A stretch of 15,549 nucleotides of DNA from an uncultured Slackia sp. (GTDB lineage Bacteria; Actinomycetota; Coriobacteriia; Coriobacteriales; Eggerthellaceae): NCBI GenBank assembly GCA_937895975.1, contig CALBLG010000184.1:1-15549 (forward strand), written 5' to 3'. The position numbers and the translations under genes were made by a program. Each line of letters begins with the position of its first letter. Within the stretch, counting starts at the first letter, position 1. Positions 8,600 to 14,553 of the stretch are shown here, piece after piece. The notes below the pieces were generated by a model. It made no database searches. It was not told the DNA's origin and saw nothing but the letters and a program-made list of their open reading frames with translations.

Positions 8600-8711
8600 G
8601 AAAAAAAATAAAGCTACAGCGCGGCAGGCCTTGGGCTCGGCGAGCATATTCATAAGGGACGCCTGGAACGTTGTCCCGTTGAATATGCCCGCCGAGCCCA
8701 AGGCCTGCCGC
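8600..8711 (-). other. Long hairpin between leuD and leuB with the shared 12-nt loop; possible terminator/attenuator
   Basis: A perfect 22-bp stem (8621-8642 with 8690-8711) is followed by one A-C mismatch, a 9-bp stem GCATATTCA/TGAATATGC (8644-8652/8680-8688), a small internal loop and a 5-bp tip GGGAC/GTCCC (8656-8660/8673-8677). The loop is GCCTGGAACGTT (8661-8672). It begins 7 nt after the leuD stop. On the minus strand the stem is followed, after GCTGTAGC, by TTTATTTTTTTT (8612-8601), so it may end or attenuate leuACD transcription. The tip and loop recur at 10811-10832. Confidence 0.8.
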
Positions 8712-8717
8712 CAGAGA

Positions 8718-9215
8718 TTAAATCCCGCGAGCCTTGAGGCTATTCAGCAATCCATCGTTGTCGATGATGTTCTGAATGAATTCGGGGAAGGGCAGCGCCT
8801 GGAAGGTCGCACCCGTGGTCTCGTCGGTAATCACACCCGTGCCGAAATCAATCGACACGGTGTCGCCATTGGCAATCGCCTCGGCGGCTTCGGCGCTTTC
8901 CAAGATTGGCAGGCCAATGTTGATGGCGTTGCGGTAGAAAATACGAGCGAAGCTTGCGGCAATAACGCAGGCCACTCCGTTGTCCTTCAGAACGCGCGGC
9001 GCATGCTCGCGTGACGAGCCGCAGCCGAAGTTCTTGTTCGCGACAATGATGTCGCCCGGCTTCACGTTCTTCACGAACTCGGTATCGATATCTTCCATCG
9101 CGTGCGACGCCAGCTCTTTCGGGTCGGCGATGTTCAGGTAGCGGGCGGGGATGATGACGTCGGTGTCGACGTTATCGCCATACTTAAAAACAGTGCCCTT
9201 AGCAGTCATTTTCAT
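8718..9215 (-). CDS. leuD: 3-isopropylmalate dehydratase small subunit
   Basis: 165 aa, the length of the short LeuD/HacB-like form. With LeuC it isomerises 2-isopropylmalate to 3-isopropylmalate. Visible: the opening FKYGDNVDTDVIIPARYLN, then NKNFGCGSSREHAP (about 61-74), the swivel-domain substrate loop of the aconitase superfamily, and RNAINIGLPI (about 95-104), also typical of LeuD. The start at 9215 has AAAGGAG about ten bases upstream; a second ATG two codons later is possible. The Shine-Dalgarno lies within a small dyad (9219-9234). It sits between leuC (180-bp gap) and leuB (209-bp gap), and both gaps hold long hairpins. Confidence 0.96.
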   Translation of the reverse strand: MKMTAKGTVFKYGDNVDTDVIIPARYLNIADPKELASHAMEDIDTEFVKNVKPGDIIVANKNFGCGSSREHAPRVLKDNGVACVIAASFARIFYRNAINIGLPILESAEAAEAIANGDTVSIDFGTGVITDETTGATFQALPFPEFIQNIIDNDGLLNSLKARGI

Positions 9216-9218
9216 TGG

Positions 9219-9234
9219 ACAAAGGCTCCTTTGT
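9219..9234 (-). promoter_or_regulatory. leuD ribosome binding site inside a small hairpin
   Basis: On the minus strand the 16 nt read ACAAAGGAGCCTTTGT: ACAAAG pairs with CTTTGT, leaving GAGC as the loop. The Shine-Dalgarno core is thus partly paired and partly in the loop, which could tune leuD translation. The leuA site (GGGAGCCTCCC, 12567-12577) has a similar but weaker design. Confidence 0.45.
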
Positions 9235-9255
9235 AGGTCAAATAAATGTCAGCGA

Positions 9256-9356
9256 GCGGAAGCCCGGTGCGTCAGATTGGCTTGAAGGCAAGGCGACGCG
9301 TATTGAAAATACGCGAGCCGCAGCCTGAAGGCCAAGATGGCGTGCCCGGCTTTCGC
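9256..9356. repeat. 101-nt imperfect hairpin between leuC and leuD
   Basis: The outer 9-bp stem is GCGGAAGCC/GGCTTTCGC (9256-9264/9348-9356, one G-T). Inner stems are TTGGC/GCCAA (9277-9281/9331-9335), AGGC/GCCT (9286-9289/9323-9326) and GGC/GCC. The apex CGCGTATT-GAA-AATACGCG (9297-9315) is an 8-bp perfect hairpin. It does not carry the GCCTGGAACGTT loop of the other two leu spacers. Its form suggests a small dispersed palindromic element or an RNA structure; I could not assign it to a known family. Confidence 0.6.
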
Positions 9357-9371
9357 GTAGCGGCGGCAGGA

Positions 9372-9393
9372 TCGCCGTTCGTTAGAACGGCGA
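9372..9393. other. Perfect 9-bp hairpin just after leuC
   Basis: TCGCCGTTC (9372-9380) pairs with GAACGGCGA (9385-9393) around GTTA. It lies 2 nt past the leuC stop on the minus strand. No T tract follows, so it is more likely an mRNA 3'-end stabiliser or processing site than a terminator. Confidence 0.55.
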
Positions 9394-9395
9394 AA

Positions 9396-10655
9396 CTACA
9401 GCGAGGCCGGGTCGGTAATGTGGCCCGTGATGGCCGAGGCCGCTGCTACGGCCGGGCTAGACAGGTACACTTCCGAATCCACATGGCCCATGCGGCCCAC
9501 GAAGTTGCGGTTCGTGGTGGAAATGGCGCGCTCGCCTGCAGCCAAAATGCCCATATGGCCGCCCAGGCAGGGGCCGCACGTCGGTGTGGAAATAATGGCG
9601 CCCGCCTCGATGAAAATCTCGGCCAGTCCTTCGCGGATGCACTGCAGCTCAACTTCCTGCGTAGCTGGCATCACGATGGCGCGCACGCCGTCGGCAACCT
9701 TGCGGCCCTTCATGATTTGCGCGGCGATGCGCATATCTTCGATACGGCCGTTCGTGCACGAGCCAATCACGGCCTGGTCGATTTTCACATCGGCGAACTC
9801 GGTGACGGGCTTGGTGTTTTCGGGAAGGTGCGGCGCGGCAACCGTGGAAGGCACGGTGGACAGGTCGATGTCGATTACGCGCTCGTATTCGGCATCGTCG
9901 TCGGCGGTGAACACGACGGGTTCGTGCTGCGCGCGGCCCTTCATGTATTCGAGGGTCTTCTCATCAACGGGGAAGATGCCGTTTTTCGCGCCGGCCTCGA
10001 TCGCCATGTTCGAGATAGAGAAGCGGTCGTCCATGGAAAGCGACGCCACGCCTTCGCCCGTGAATTCCATGCTCTGGTACAGCGCGCCATCAACGCCGAT
10101 CATGCCGATGATGTACAGAATCACGTCTTTGCCCGAAACCCAGGGGTTCAGCTTGCCCGTGAGGTTGAACTTGATGGCAGAGGGAACGCGGAACCAGGCG
10201 CGGCCGGTGGCAATGCCCGCGGCGCAGTCGGTGGAGCCCACGCCGGTGGAGAACGCGCCCAGCGCACCATACGTGCAGGTGTGGCTGTCGGCGCCGATGA
10301 TCACGTCGCCCGAGGCCACGATGCCCTGCTCGGGCAACAGCGCATGCTCTACGCCCATGCGGCCCACGTCGAAGAAATTCACGATGTCGTGCTTGCGGGC
10401 GAAGTCGCGGCACTCTTTGCACTGCTCGGCGCTCTTGATGTCTTTGTTCGGGGCGAAGTGGTCCATGACAAGTGCGACCTTCGTGCGATCGAACACCTTG
10501 TCCATGCCGGCCTTCTTCAGCTCGCGAATGGCGACTGGGCCCGTAATGTCGTTGGCAAGCGCCAGGTCGATGTTGGCCTCGATCAGCTGGCCAGGAACGA
10601 CGGAGTCGAGCCCAGCGTGCGCGGCCAAAATCTTCTGGGTCATGGTCATGCCCAT
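9396..10655 (-). CDS. leuC: 3-isopropylmalate dehydratase large subunit (type 2)
   Basis: 419 aa, as expected for the shorter, HacA-like LeuC form. It carries the 4Fe-4S cluster of isopropylmalate isomerase. With the start chosen here the cluster cysteines fall at Cys300 (GSCTNGR), Cys360 and Cys363 (TPTCGPCLGG), the positions I know for this type. Also visible are the early HFAPNKDIKSAEQC segment, GADSHTCTYGALGAF (about 121-135) and the closing region NRNFVGRMG (about 383-391). ATG at 10655 has GGGGG eight to nine bases upstream; an in-frame ATG at 10688 would add 11 residues and lacks a Shine-Dalgarno. It is separated from leuA by 237 nt with two hairpins and from leuD by 180 nt. Confidence 0.96.
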   Translation of the reverse strand: MGMTMTQKILAAHAGLDSVVPGQLIEANIDLALANDITGPVAIRELKKAGMDKVFDRTKVALVMDHFAPNKDIKSAEQCKECRDFARKHDIVNFFDVGRMGVEHALLPEQGIVASGDVIIGADSHTCTYGALGAFSTGVGSTDCAAGIATGRAWFRVPSAIKFNLTGKLNPWVSGKDVILYIIGMIGVDGALYQSMEFTGEGVASLSMDDRFSISNMAIEAGAKNGIFPVDEKTLEYMKGRAQHEPVVFTADDDAEYERVIDIDLSTVPSTVAAPHLPENTKPVTEFADVKIDQAVIGSCTNGRIEDMRIAAQIMKGRKVADGVRAIVMPATQEVELQCIREGLAEIFIEAGAIISTPTCGPCLGGHMGILAAGERAISTTNRNFVGRMGHVDSEVYLSSPAVAAASAITGHITDPASL

Positions 10656-10783
10656 TTTGAAATCCCCCTTCAGGATGGTGTACTGCAAAGTTAGGCAATC
10701 GGAATGCGGGTATGCCTCCGAATGGAAAGCGGCGGGGTGGGATATCTCCTTTGGGGATACTCATCCCGCTTCGGCAAAGAAGA

Positions 10784-10859
10784 GTGCTTCGGGGTGGTGT
10801 GTACGTCGAAGGGGCGCCTGGAACGTTGCCCCGGAGACGTGCGCACCACCCCGAAGCAC
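10784..10859 (-). other. Long hairpin between leuA and leuC with the shared 12-nt loop
   Basis: GTGCTTCGGGGTGGTG (10784-10799) pairs perfectly with 10844-10859. The helix runs on through two wobble pairs to ACGTC/GACGT (10803-10807/10836-10840), 24 bp in all. After a GAA/GGA internal loop comes the tip GGGGC/GCCCC (10811-10815/10828-10832) with the loop GCCTGGAACGTT (10816-10827). Loop and tip match 8656-8677 while the stems are unrelated. On the minus strand TCTTCTTTG follows, a poor U tract. Confidence 0.8.
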
Positions 10860-10885
10860 GGAGGTTGGGATTGCCCCAACCTCCG
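10859..10885 (-). other. Perfect 11-bp hairpin just after leuA
   Basis: CGGAGGTTGGG (10859-10869) pairs with CCCAACCTCCG (10875-10885) around a 5-nt loop. It starts 7 nt after the leuA stop on the minus strand and abuts the next long hairpin, sharing base 10859. There is no U tract of its own. The arm facing leuA contains CGGAGG, a Shine-Dalgarno-like word sequestered in the stem. Confidence 0.65.
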
Positions 10886-10892
10886 AAAATTT

Positions 10893-12566
10893 CTACATGC
10901 GGTTGAGTGCCGAAATCAGGCCCTTAACCGAAGCGGTGATGATGTCGTGGTGCTCGCCGGCGCCCCACACGATTTTGCCGTCGGTGTCCTCCAAGCCAAC
11001 GTAGGCCATGGCCGAGCTATCGGAGCCACCGGTCAGGGCATGCTCGCTGTAGGTGGCCACGTGCGCCTTGAAGCCAAGCTTCTCCATGGCGTTGCACACC
11101 GAATCCAGGCGGCCGTTGCCGTTGCCGATCACATCTTGCTCAACGCCGTCGATGTTCACGGTAACGAACGCCTTGAACGCCTTGTTGTTCTCGGCATGCG
11201 TGAAGTGGAAGTCCACCAGTTCGATATGGCCTTCGCGGTTCACATAGTTCTCGTGGAAGATTTTGTTCACCTCGGCCGGCGACAGCTCAGCGTGCGCGTG
11301 GTCGGAAACGTCCTTCGAAGCGTAGCTCAGCTCTTCGCGCATCTTCGGGGGCAGCACATAGCCGAAGTTCTGCTCCAGGATGTAGCCGATGCCGCCCTTG
11401 CCCGATTGGCTGTTGATGCGAATGACGTCGGTCTCGAAGTGGCGTCCCACATCGGTGGGGTCGATAGGCAGGTACGGGGTGGTCCAATGCTCGGGGTCGT
11501 GCTCGTCGCGCCACTTCAAGCCCTTGGCGATAGCATCCTGGTGGCTGCCCGAGAACGCGCTGAACACCAGCTGGCCGGCGTAGGGGCGGCGCGGCTCGAC
11601 CTTCATGTTGGTCACGCGCTCGTACATCTCAACCAGTTCGGGCATGTTGGCGAAGTTCAGCTGCGGGTCAACGCCGTGGGCGAACATGTTCATGGCCACG
11701 GTAATCAGGTCGGTGTTGCCTGTACGCTCGCCGTTGCCGAACAAAGTGCCCTCAACGCGGTCGGCGCCAGCAAGAATGCCCAGCTCGGTTTCGGCAACGC
11801 CCGTGCCGCGGTCGTTGTGGCAGTGCAGCGACAGTTCAACGGCGTCGCGGTATTTCAGGTTCTTGCTCATGTATTCAACCTGCTGCGCGAACACATGCGG
11901 CAGGCTCATTTCCACGGTGGCCGGCAGGTTGATGATGGCCTTGCGGTCGGGCGTCGGCTGCCATACGTCCAGAACGGCGTTGCATACCTCCAAAGCGTAT
12001 TCGGGCTCGGTGCCGGTGAAGCTTTCGGGGGAGTACTCGAAGCGGTAGTTGTCGTGGCCGGCTTCGTCGGTGAGCTTTTTCAGCATCTTCGCGCCAGTGA
12101 GGGCGATTTCCTTGATCTGCTCTTTGTCGCGCTTGAACACCTGCTCGCGCTGGGCCAGGCTCGTGGAATTGTACACGTGCACAATAACCGGGGTCTTGCA
12201 GCCTTCCAGGGCATCGAAGGTTTTCTTGATGATGTGTTCGCGAGCCTGCGTCAGCACCTGGATGGTCACGTCTTCGGGAATCATGTCGTTCTCGATAAGC
12301 GTGCGGGCCAGCTCAAATTCGGTTTCGCTGGCAGCGGGGAAACCGATCTCGATTTCCTTGAAGCCGATTTTCACGAGCGTCTGGAAGAACTCGAGCTTCT
12401 GCTCCAGGCTCATGGGGATGATCAGCGCTTGGTTGCCGTCGCGCAGGTCGACGCTGACCCACTTCGGCGCCTTGTCGATGTACTCCTTTTTCACCCAGTC
12501 GAAGCACGGCTCGGGCGGCATGAAGTAACCGCGTTGATACTTTACATGGTTGGGCATTCCGGTCAT
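10893..12566 (-). CDS. leuA: 2-isopropylmalate synthase (long, actinobacterial/fungal type 2)
   Basis: 557 aa. It condenses 2-ketoisovalerate with acetyl-CoA to 2-isopropylmalate, the committed step to leucine. The TIM-barrel domain shows VSVDLRDGNQA (37-47, metal-binding Asp40), LSLHCHNDRGTGVAE (metal His248 and His250) and GNGERTGN (277-284). The linker and the C-terminal leucine-sensing domain (about 420-557) include GNGNGRLDSV and the TGGSDSSAMAYV region, so leucine feedback inhibition is likely by family. ATG at 12566 has AAAGGGAG six bases upstream and gives the normal length; an in-frame ATG at 12605 would add 13 residues without a ribosome site. It is the first gene of the leu cluster, with a plausible promoter at 12713-12742 and a ~140-nt leader. 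Confidence 0.96.
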   Translation of the reverse strand: MTGMPNHVKYQRGYFMPPEPCFDWVKKEYIDKAPKWVSVDLRDGNQALIIPMSLEQKLEFFQTLVKIGFKEIEIGFPAASETEFELARTLIENDMIPEDVTIQVLTQAREHIIKKTFDALEGCKTPVIVHVYNSTSLAQREQVFKRDKEQIKEIALTGAKMLKKLTDEAGHDNYRFEYSPESFTGTEPEYALEVCNAVLDVWQPTPDRKAIINLPATVEMSLPHVFAQQVEYMSKNLKYRDAVELSLHCHNDRGTGVAETELGILAGADRVEGTLFGNGERTGNTDLITVAMNMFAHGVDPQLNFANMPELVEMYERVTNMKVEPRRPYAGQLVFSAFSGSHQDAIAKGLKWRDEHDPEHWTTPYLPIDPTDVGRHFETDVIRINSQSGKGGIGYILEQNFGYVLPPKMREELSYASKDVSDHAHAELSPAEVNKIFHENYVNREGHIELVDFHFTHAENNKAFKAFVTVNIDGVEQDVIGNGNGRLDSVCNAMEKLGFKAHVATYSEHALTGGSDSSAMAYVGLEDTDGKIVWGAGEHHDIITASVKGLISALNRM

Positions 12567-12672
12567 GGGAGGCTCCCTTTCTGTTTTGGGCCGCATGCGC
12601 GGCACAGTAAACGCTACAGATATGGAACGCTCTCGCTTTCATCCGGTCGTCGGCCGCACGAGGGCGTTGAAA

Positions 12673-12696
12673 CAGGGCACGCTCGCGCATGCCCTG
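12673..12696 (-). promoter_or_regulatory. Hairpin in the leuA leader
   Basis: On the minus strand CAGGGCATGC (12696-12687) pairs with GCGTGCCCTG (12682-12673, one T-G pair) around a GCGA tetraloop of the GNRA class. It lies near the 5' end of the predicted ~140-nt leuA leader. A second small hairpin, GCCGC-GCAT-GCGGC (12603-12590), lies just upstream of the leuA Shine-Dalgarno. I see no short peptide rich in Leu codons, so classical leucine attenuation is not supported. Confidence 0.5.
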
Positions 12697-12712
12697 CGAA
12701 ATGACGAGGGGA

Positions 12713-12742
12713 TTTATAAGGCGCAGACCCGTGGGGTGCCAA
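12713..12742 (-). promoter_or_regulatory. Promoter of the leuACDB cluster
   Basis: Minus strand: -35 TTGGCA (12742-12737, five of six), an 18-bp spacer and -10 TATAAA (12718-12713, five of six). The predicted start near 12706 gives a leader of about 140 nt. The -35 overlaps the T run that ends ilvA, so one gene's terminator and the next gene's promoter are back to back. Confidence 0.7.
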
Positions 12743-12762
12743 AAGGCGCTTACAGGTGCGCC
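12741..12762 (-). terminator. Short terminator overlapping the ilvA stop
   Basis: Minus strand: GGCGC (12762-12758) pairs with GCGCC (12749-12745) around an 8-nt loop that contains the TAA stop, then TTTT. The stem is only 5 bp and the U run 4 nt, so some read-through into leuA is expected. Confidence 0.45.
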
Positions 12763-13970
12763 TGAATAAGCTTGGGGCGGAAGCCGGCGGCTTCAAGCGC
12801 GGCGACGATTTGGTTCTTGTGGTCGGTGCCATAGGCCTCGATGGTCACGCGCAGCTCGACGCCTTCGTTGCGGTTCGTGTTCACGAACTGGTTGTGGTCA
12901 AGGCGAATGACGTTGCCGTTCATGTCGGCGATGGTCTTGGCGACGCGCACCAACTCGCCGGGGCGATCGGGCAGAAGCGTCGAAACGGTGAACACGCGGT
13001 CGCGCTGAATCAGGCCGTGCTGGATGACGGACGACATAGTAATGACGTCCATGTTGCCGCCCGACAGAATCGAGACGACCTTCTTGCCGGTGAAGGGCAA
13101 ATGCTTCAGGGCGGCTACGGTAAGCAGGCCCGAATTCTCGACGATCATCTTGTGGTTCTCGACCATGTCGAGGAACGCCGAAATCAGCTCGCTGTCTTCG
13201 ATGGTGATGATGTCGTCGATGTTCTTCTGGATATACGGGAAAATCTTGTCACCCGGCTCCAGAACGGCGGTGCCGTCGGCAATGGTGTTCGCATGCGGCA
13301 GCTTTACTACGTGGCCGGCTTCGATGGATGCCTTCATGCAGGCAGCGCCCGCGGGCTCAACGCCAATCACCTTGATATGCGGGTTCAGCAGTTTGGCCAG
13401 CGTGGAAACGCCCGTGGCCAGTCCGCCGCCTCCGATGGGGACCAAAATGTAGTCGACCAGCGGCAGCTCTTTCACGATTTCCATGGCGATAGTGCCCTGG
13501 CCCGTGGCAACCGCGGGATCGTTGAACGGATGGATGAAGGTGTAACCCTTCTCCTCGGCCAGTTGCATGGCGTATTCGCACGATTCATCGTACACGTCGC
13601 CGTGCAAAACGGCGGTGCCGCCGTAATGCTGCGTGCGCTCAACTTTGATCAGAGGGGTGGTGGTGGGCATGACGATGGTGGCCTTCGCGCCGTAGCGGCT
13701 TGCCGCAAAGGCGACGCCCTGGGCATGGTTGCCTGCCGAAGCGGTAATCAGGCCGCGCTCGCGCTCTTCATCGGTCAGCGTCGAGATTTTATAGTACGCG
13801 CCGCGCACCTTGTACGCGCCCGTGCGCTGCATGTTCTCGGGCTTGAAGAACACCTTGTTGCCGGTCAGGGCGCTGAAGTGGGTGCTCTCGATGAGCCCCG
13901 TCTTCTGCGTGACCTCCTGCACCTTGGCGGATGCTTCCTCAAATGCGTCGAGCGTGAGCATTTCGGTCAT
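12750..13970 (-). CDS. ilvA: Threonine ammonia-lyase (threonine dehydratase) with one ACT-like domain
   Basis: 406 aa. A PLP enzyme that deaminates threonine to 2-ketobutyrate, the entry to isoleucine synthesis. Visible: GAYKVRGA with the PLP lysine at Lys54, SAGNHAQG (78-85), and the glycine-rich phosphate loop PIGGGGLATG (about 178-187). The C-terminal ~80 residues (324-406: FTVSTLLPDRPGELVRVA to the end) form a single ACT-like domain, so this is the short form rather than the two-ACT E. coli IlvA. By length and domain plan TdcB/IlvA-short is the closest class. Anabolic use is suggested by the adjacent leu genes but not proven. ATG at 13970 is preferred because AAGGAAG lies eight to nine bases upstream; an in-frame ATG at 13994 lies inside an inverted repeat and has no ribosome site. 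Transcription is divergent from ridA. Confidence 0.93.
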   Translation of the reverse strand: MTEMLTLDAFEEASAKVQEVTQKTGLIESTHFSALTGNKVFFKPENMQRTGAYKVRGAYYKISTLTDEERERGLITASAGNHAQGVAFAASRYGAKATIVMPTTTPLIKVERTQHYGGTAVLHGDVYDESCEYAMQLAEEKGYTFIHPFNDPAVATGQGTIAMEIVKELPLVDYILVPIGGGGLATGVSTLAKLLNPHIKVIGVEPAGAACMKASIEAGHVVKLPHANTIADGTAVLEPGDKIFPYIQKNIDDIITIEDSELISAFLDMVENHKMIVENSGLLTVAALKHLPFTGKKVVSILSGGNMDVITMSSVIQHGLIQRDRVFTVSTLLPDRPGELVRVAKTIADMNGNVIRLDHNQFVNTNRNEGVELRVTIEAYGTDHKNQIVAALEAAGFRPKLIQAHL

Positions 13971-13992
13971 GTCGGTTACTTCCTTGCTAGTC

Positions 13993-14020
13993 ATACTGCT
14001 TTAGCGTAATAAAGCAGTAT
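13993..14020. promoter_or_regulatory. 28-bp inverted repeat upstream of ilvA, candidate operator
   Basis: ATACTGCTTTA (13993-14003) and TAAAGCAGTAT (14010-14020) are perfect 11-bp arms around GCGTAA. The right arm overlaps a minus-strand TATACT (14021-14016) that could be the ilvA -10 box. That position suits a repressor, though an RNA hairpin in the ilvA leader is also possible. The -35 region is weak (CTTCCA). Confidence 0.65.
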
Positions 14021-14098
14021 ACCCATTTGTCACTATATTGGAAGAATTCAAACTCGAAACCATGCGCGATACTCACATTGGCTTGCGAAACGTGCGTC

Positions 14099-14130
14099 TT
14101 GCGATGCGTAACACCTACATATATATGTAG
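14099..14130 (+). promoter_or_regulatory. ridA promoter with a 16-bp palindrome over the -10
   Basis: -35 TTGCGA (14099-14104), a 17-bp spacer and -10 TATATG (14122-14127). CTACATATATATGTAG (14115-14130) is a perfect 16-bp palindrome covering the -10, so it may be a repressor operator. It differs in sequence from the inverted repeat near ilvA, so the two divergent genes may answer to different regulators. The predicted start near 14134 leaves about 36 nt to the ATG. Confidence 0.5.
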
Positions 14131-14169
14131 TAGAGTTGGCGCATTGCACGTTTGTATAAGGAGGCTTCA

Positions 14170-14550
14170 ATGAAGACTATCGCAACCACCAACGCTCCCG
14201 CCGCTGTAGGCCCTTATGCGCAGGGCAACATCGTGAACGGCCTGCTGTTCGCGTCGGGTCAGATTGCCCTCGTTCCCGAAACGGGCGAGATGGCGGGCGA
14301 TACCATCGAAGCCCAAAGCCGTCAGGTCATGAAGAACGTCGGCGCGCTGCTCGAGGCTGCCGGCACCGATTTCGACCATGTGGTGAAAACCACCTGCTTC
14401 CTGGACGACATCAACGATTTCGCTGCGTTCAACGCCATCTATGCCGAATCGTTCGGTGAAACGCTTCCGGCCCGTTCGTGCGTCGCTGTCGACAAGCTGC
14501 CCAAGGGCGCTCTTGTCGAGGTCGAGGTCATCGCCGAGGTTGTGGAGTAA
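14170..14550 (+). CDS. ridA: RidA family enamine/imine deaminase
   Basis: 126 aa, typical of RidA/YjgF/UK114, which acts as a trimer in the cytoplasm. It hydrolyses 2-aminoacrylate and 2-aminocrotonate, the reactive intermediates released by PLP dehydratases such as IlvA, to keto acids. Visible: GPYAQG with Tyr16 (14-19), FASGQI (27-32), and the C-terminal signature ARSCVAVDKLPKGALVEVEVIA with catalytic Arg102 and Glu117, the expected 15-residue spacing. ATG at 14170 follows AAGGAGG at ideal spacing; an upstream in-frame start codon at 14152 would overlap the Shine-Dalgarno. Its location divergent from ilvA matches its metabolic role. The ABC ATPase gene starts 3 nt after its stop. Confidence 0.95.
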   Translation: MKTIATTNAPAAVGPYAQGNIVNGLLFASGQIALVPETGEMAGDTIEAQSRQVMKNVGALLEAAGTDFDHVVKTTCFLDDINDFAAFNAIYAESFGETLPARSCVAVDKLPKGALVEVEVIAEVVE

Positions 14551-14553
14551 CTG

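Noticed and set aside
9246..10694. Long plus-strand open frames antisense to leuC
   Set aside because: Shadow of leuC, which has all its cluster cysteines and the normal length.
7376..10885. CRISPR array or insertion sequence in the leu spacers
   Set aside because: No regularly spaced direct repeats, no transposase and no target duplications are visible; the signals are inverted repeats, not arrays.
10656..10892. T-box riboswitch before leuC or leuA
   Set aside because: Looked for the AGGGTGG-type T-box sequence and a specifier stem in the leu spacers and leader; GGTGG words occur only as stem sequence and no T-box core is present.
10704..12704. 666-codon open frame antisense to leuA
   Set aside because: Same cause: GC-biased third positions of leuA leave the opposite strand free of stops. 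The product has no recognisable domain and runs through the hairpins and the leader.
12567..12706. Leucine leader-peptide attenuator before leuA
   Set aside because: No short frame with a run of Leu codons and no terminator with a U tract before leuA.
12756..14009. 417-codon open frame antisense to ilvA
   Set aside because: Shadow of ilvA; the sense product has all PLP and ACT motifs.
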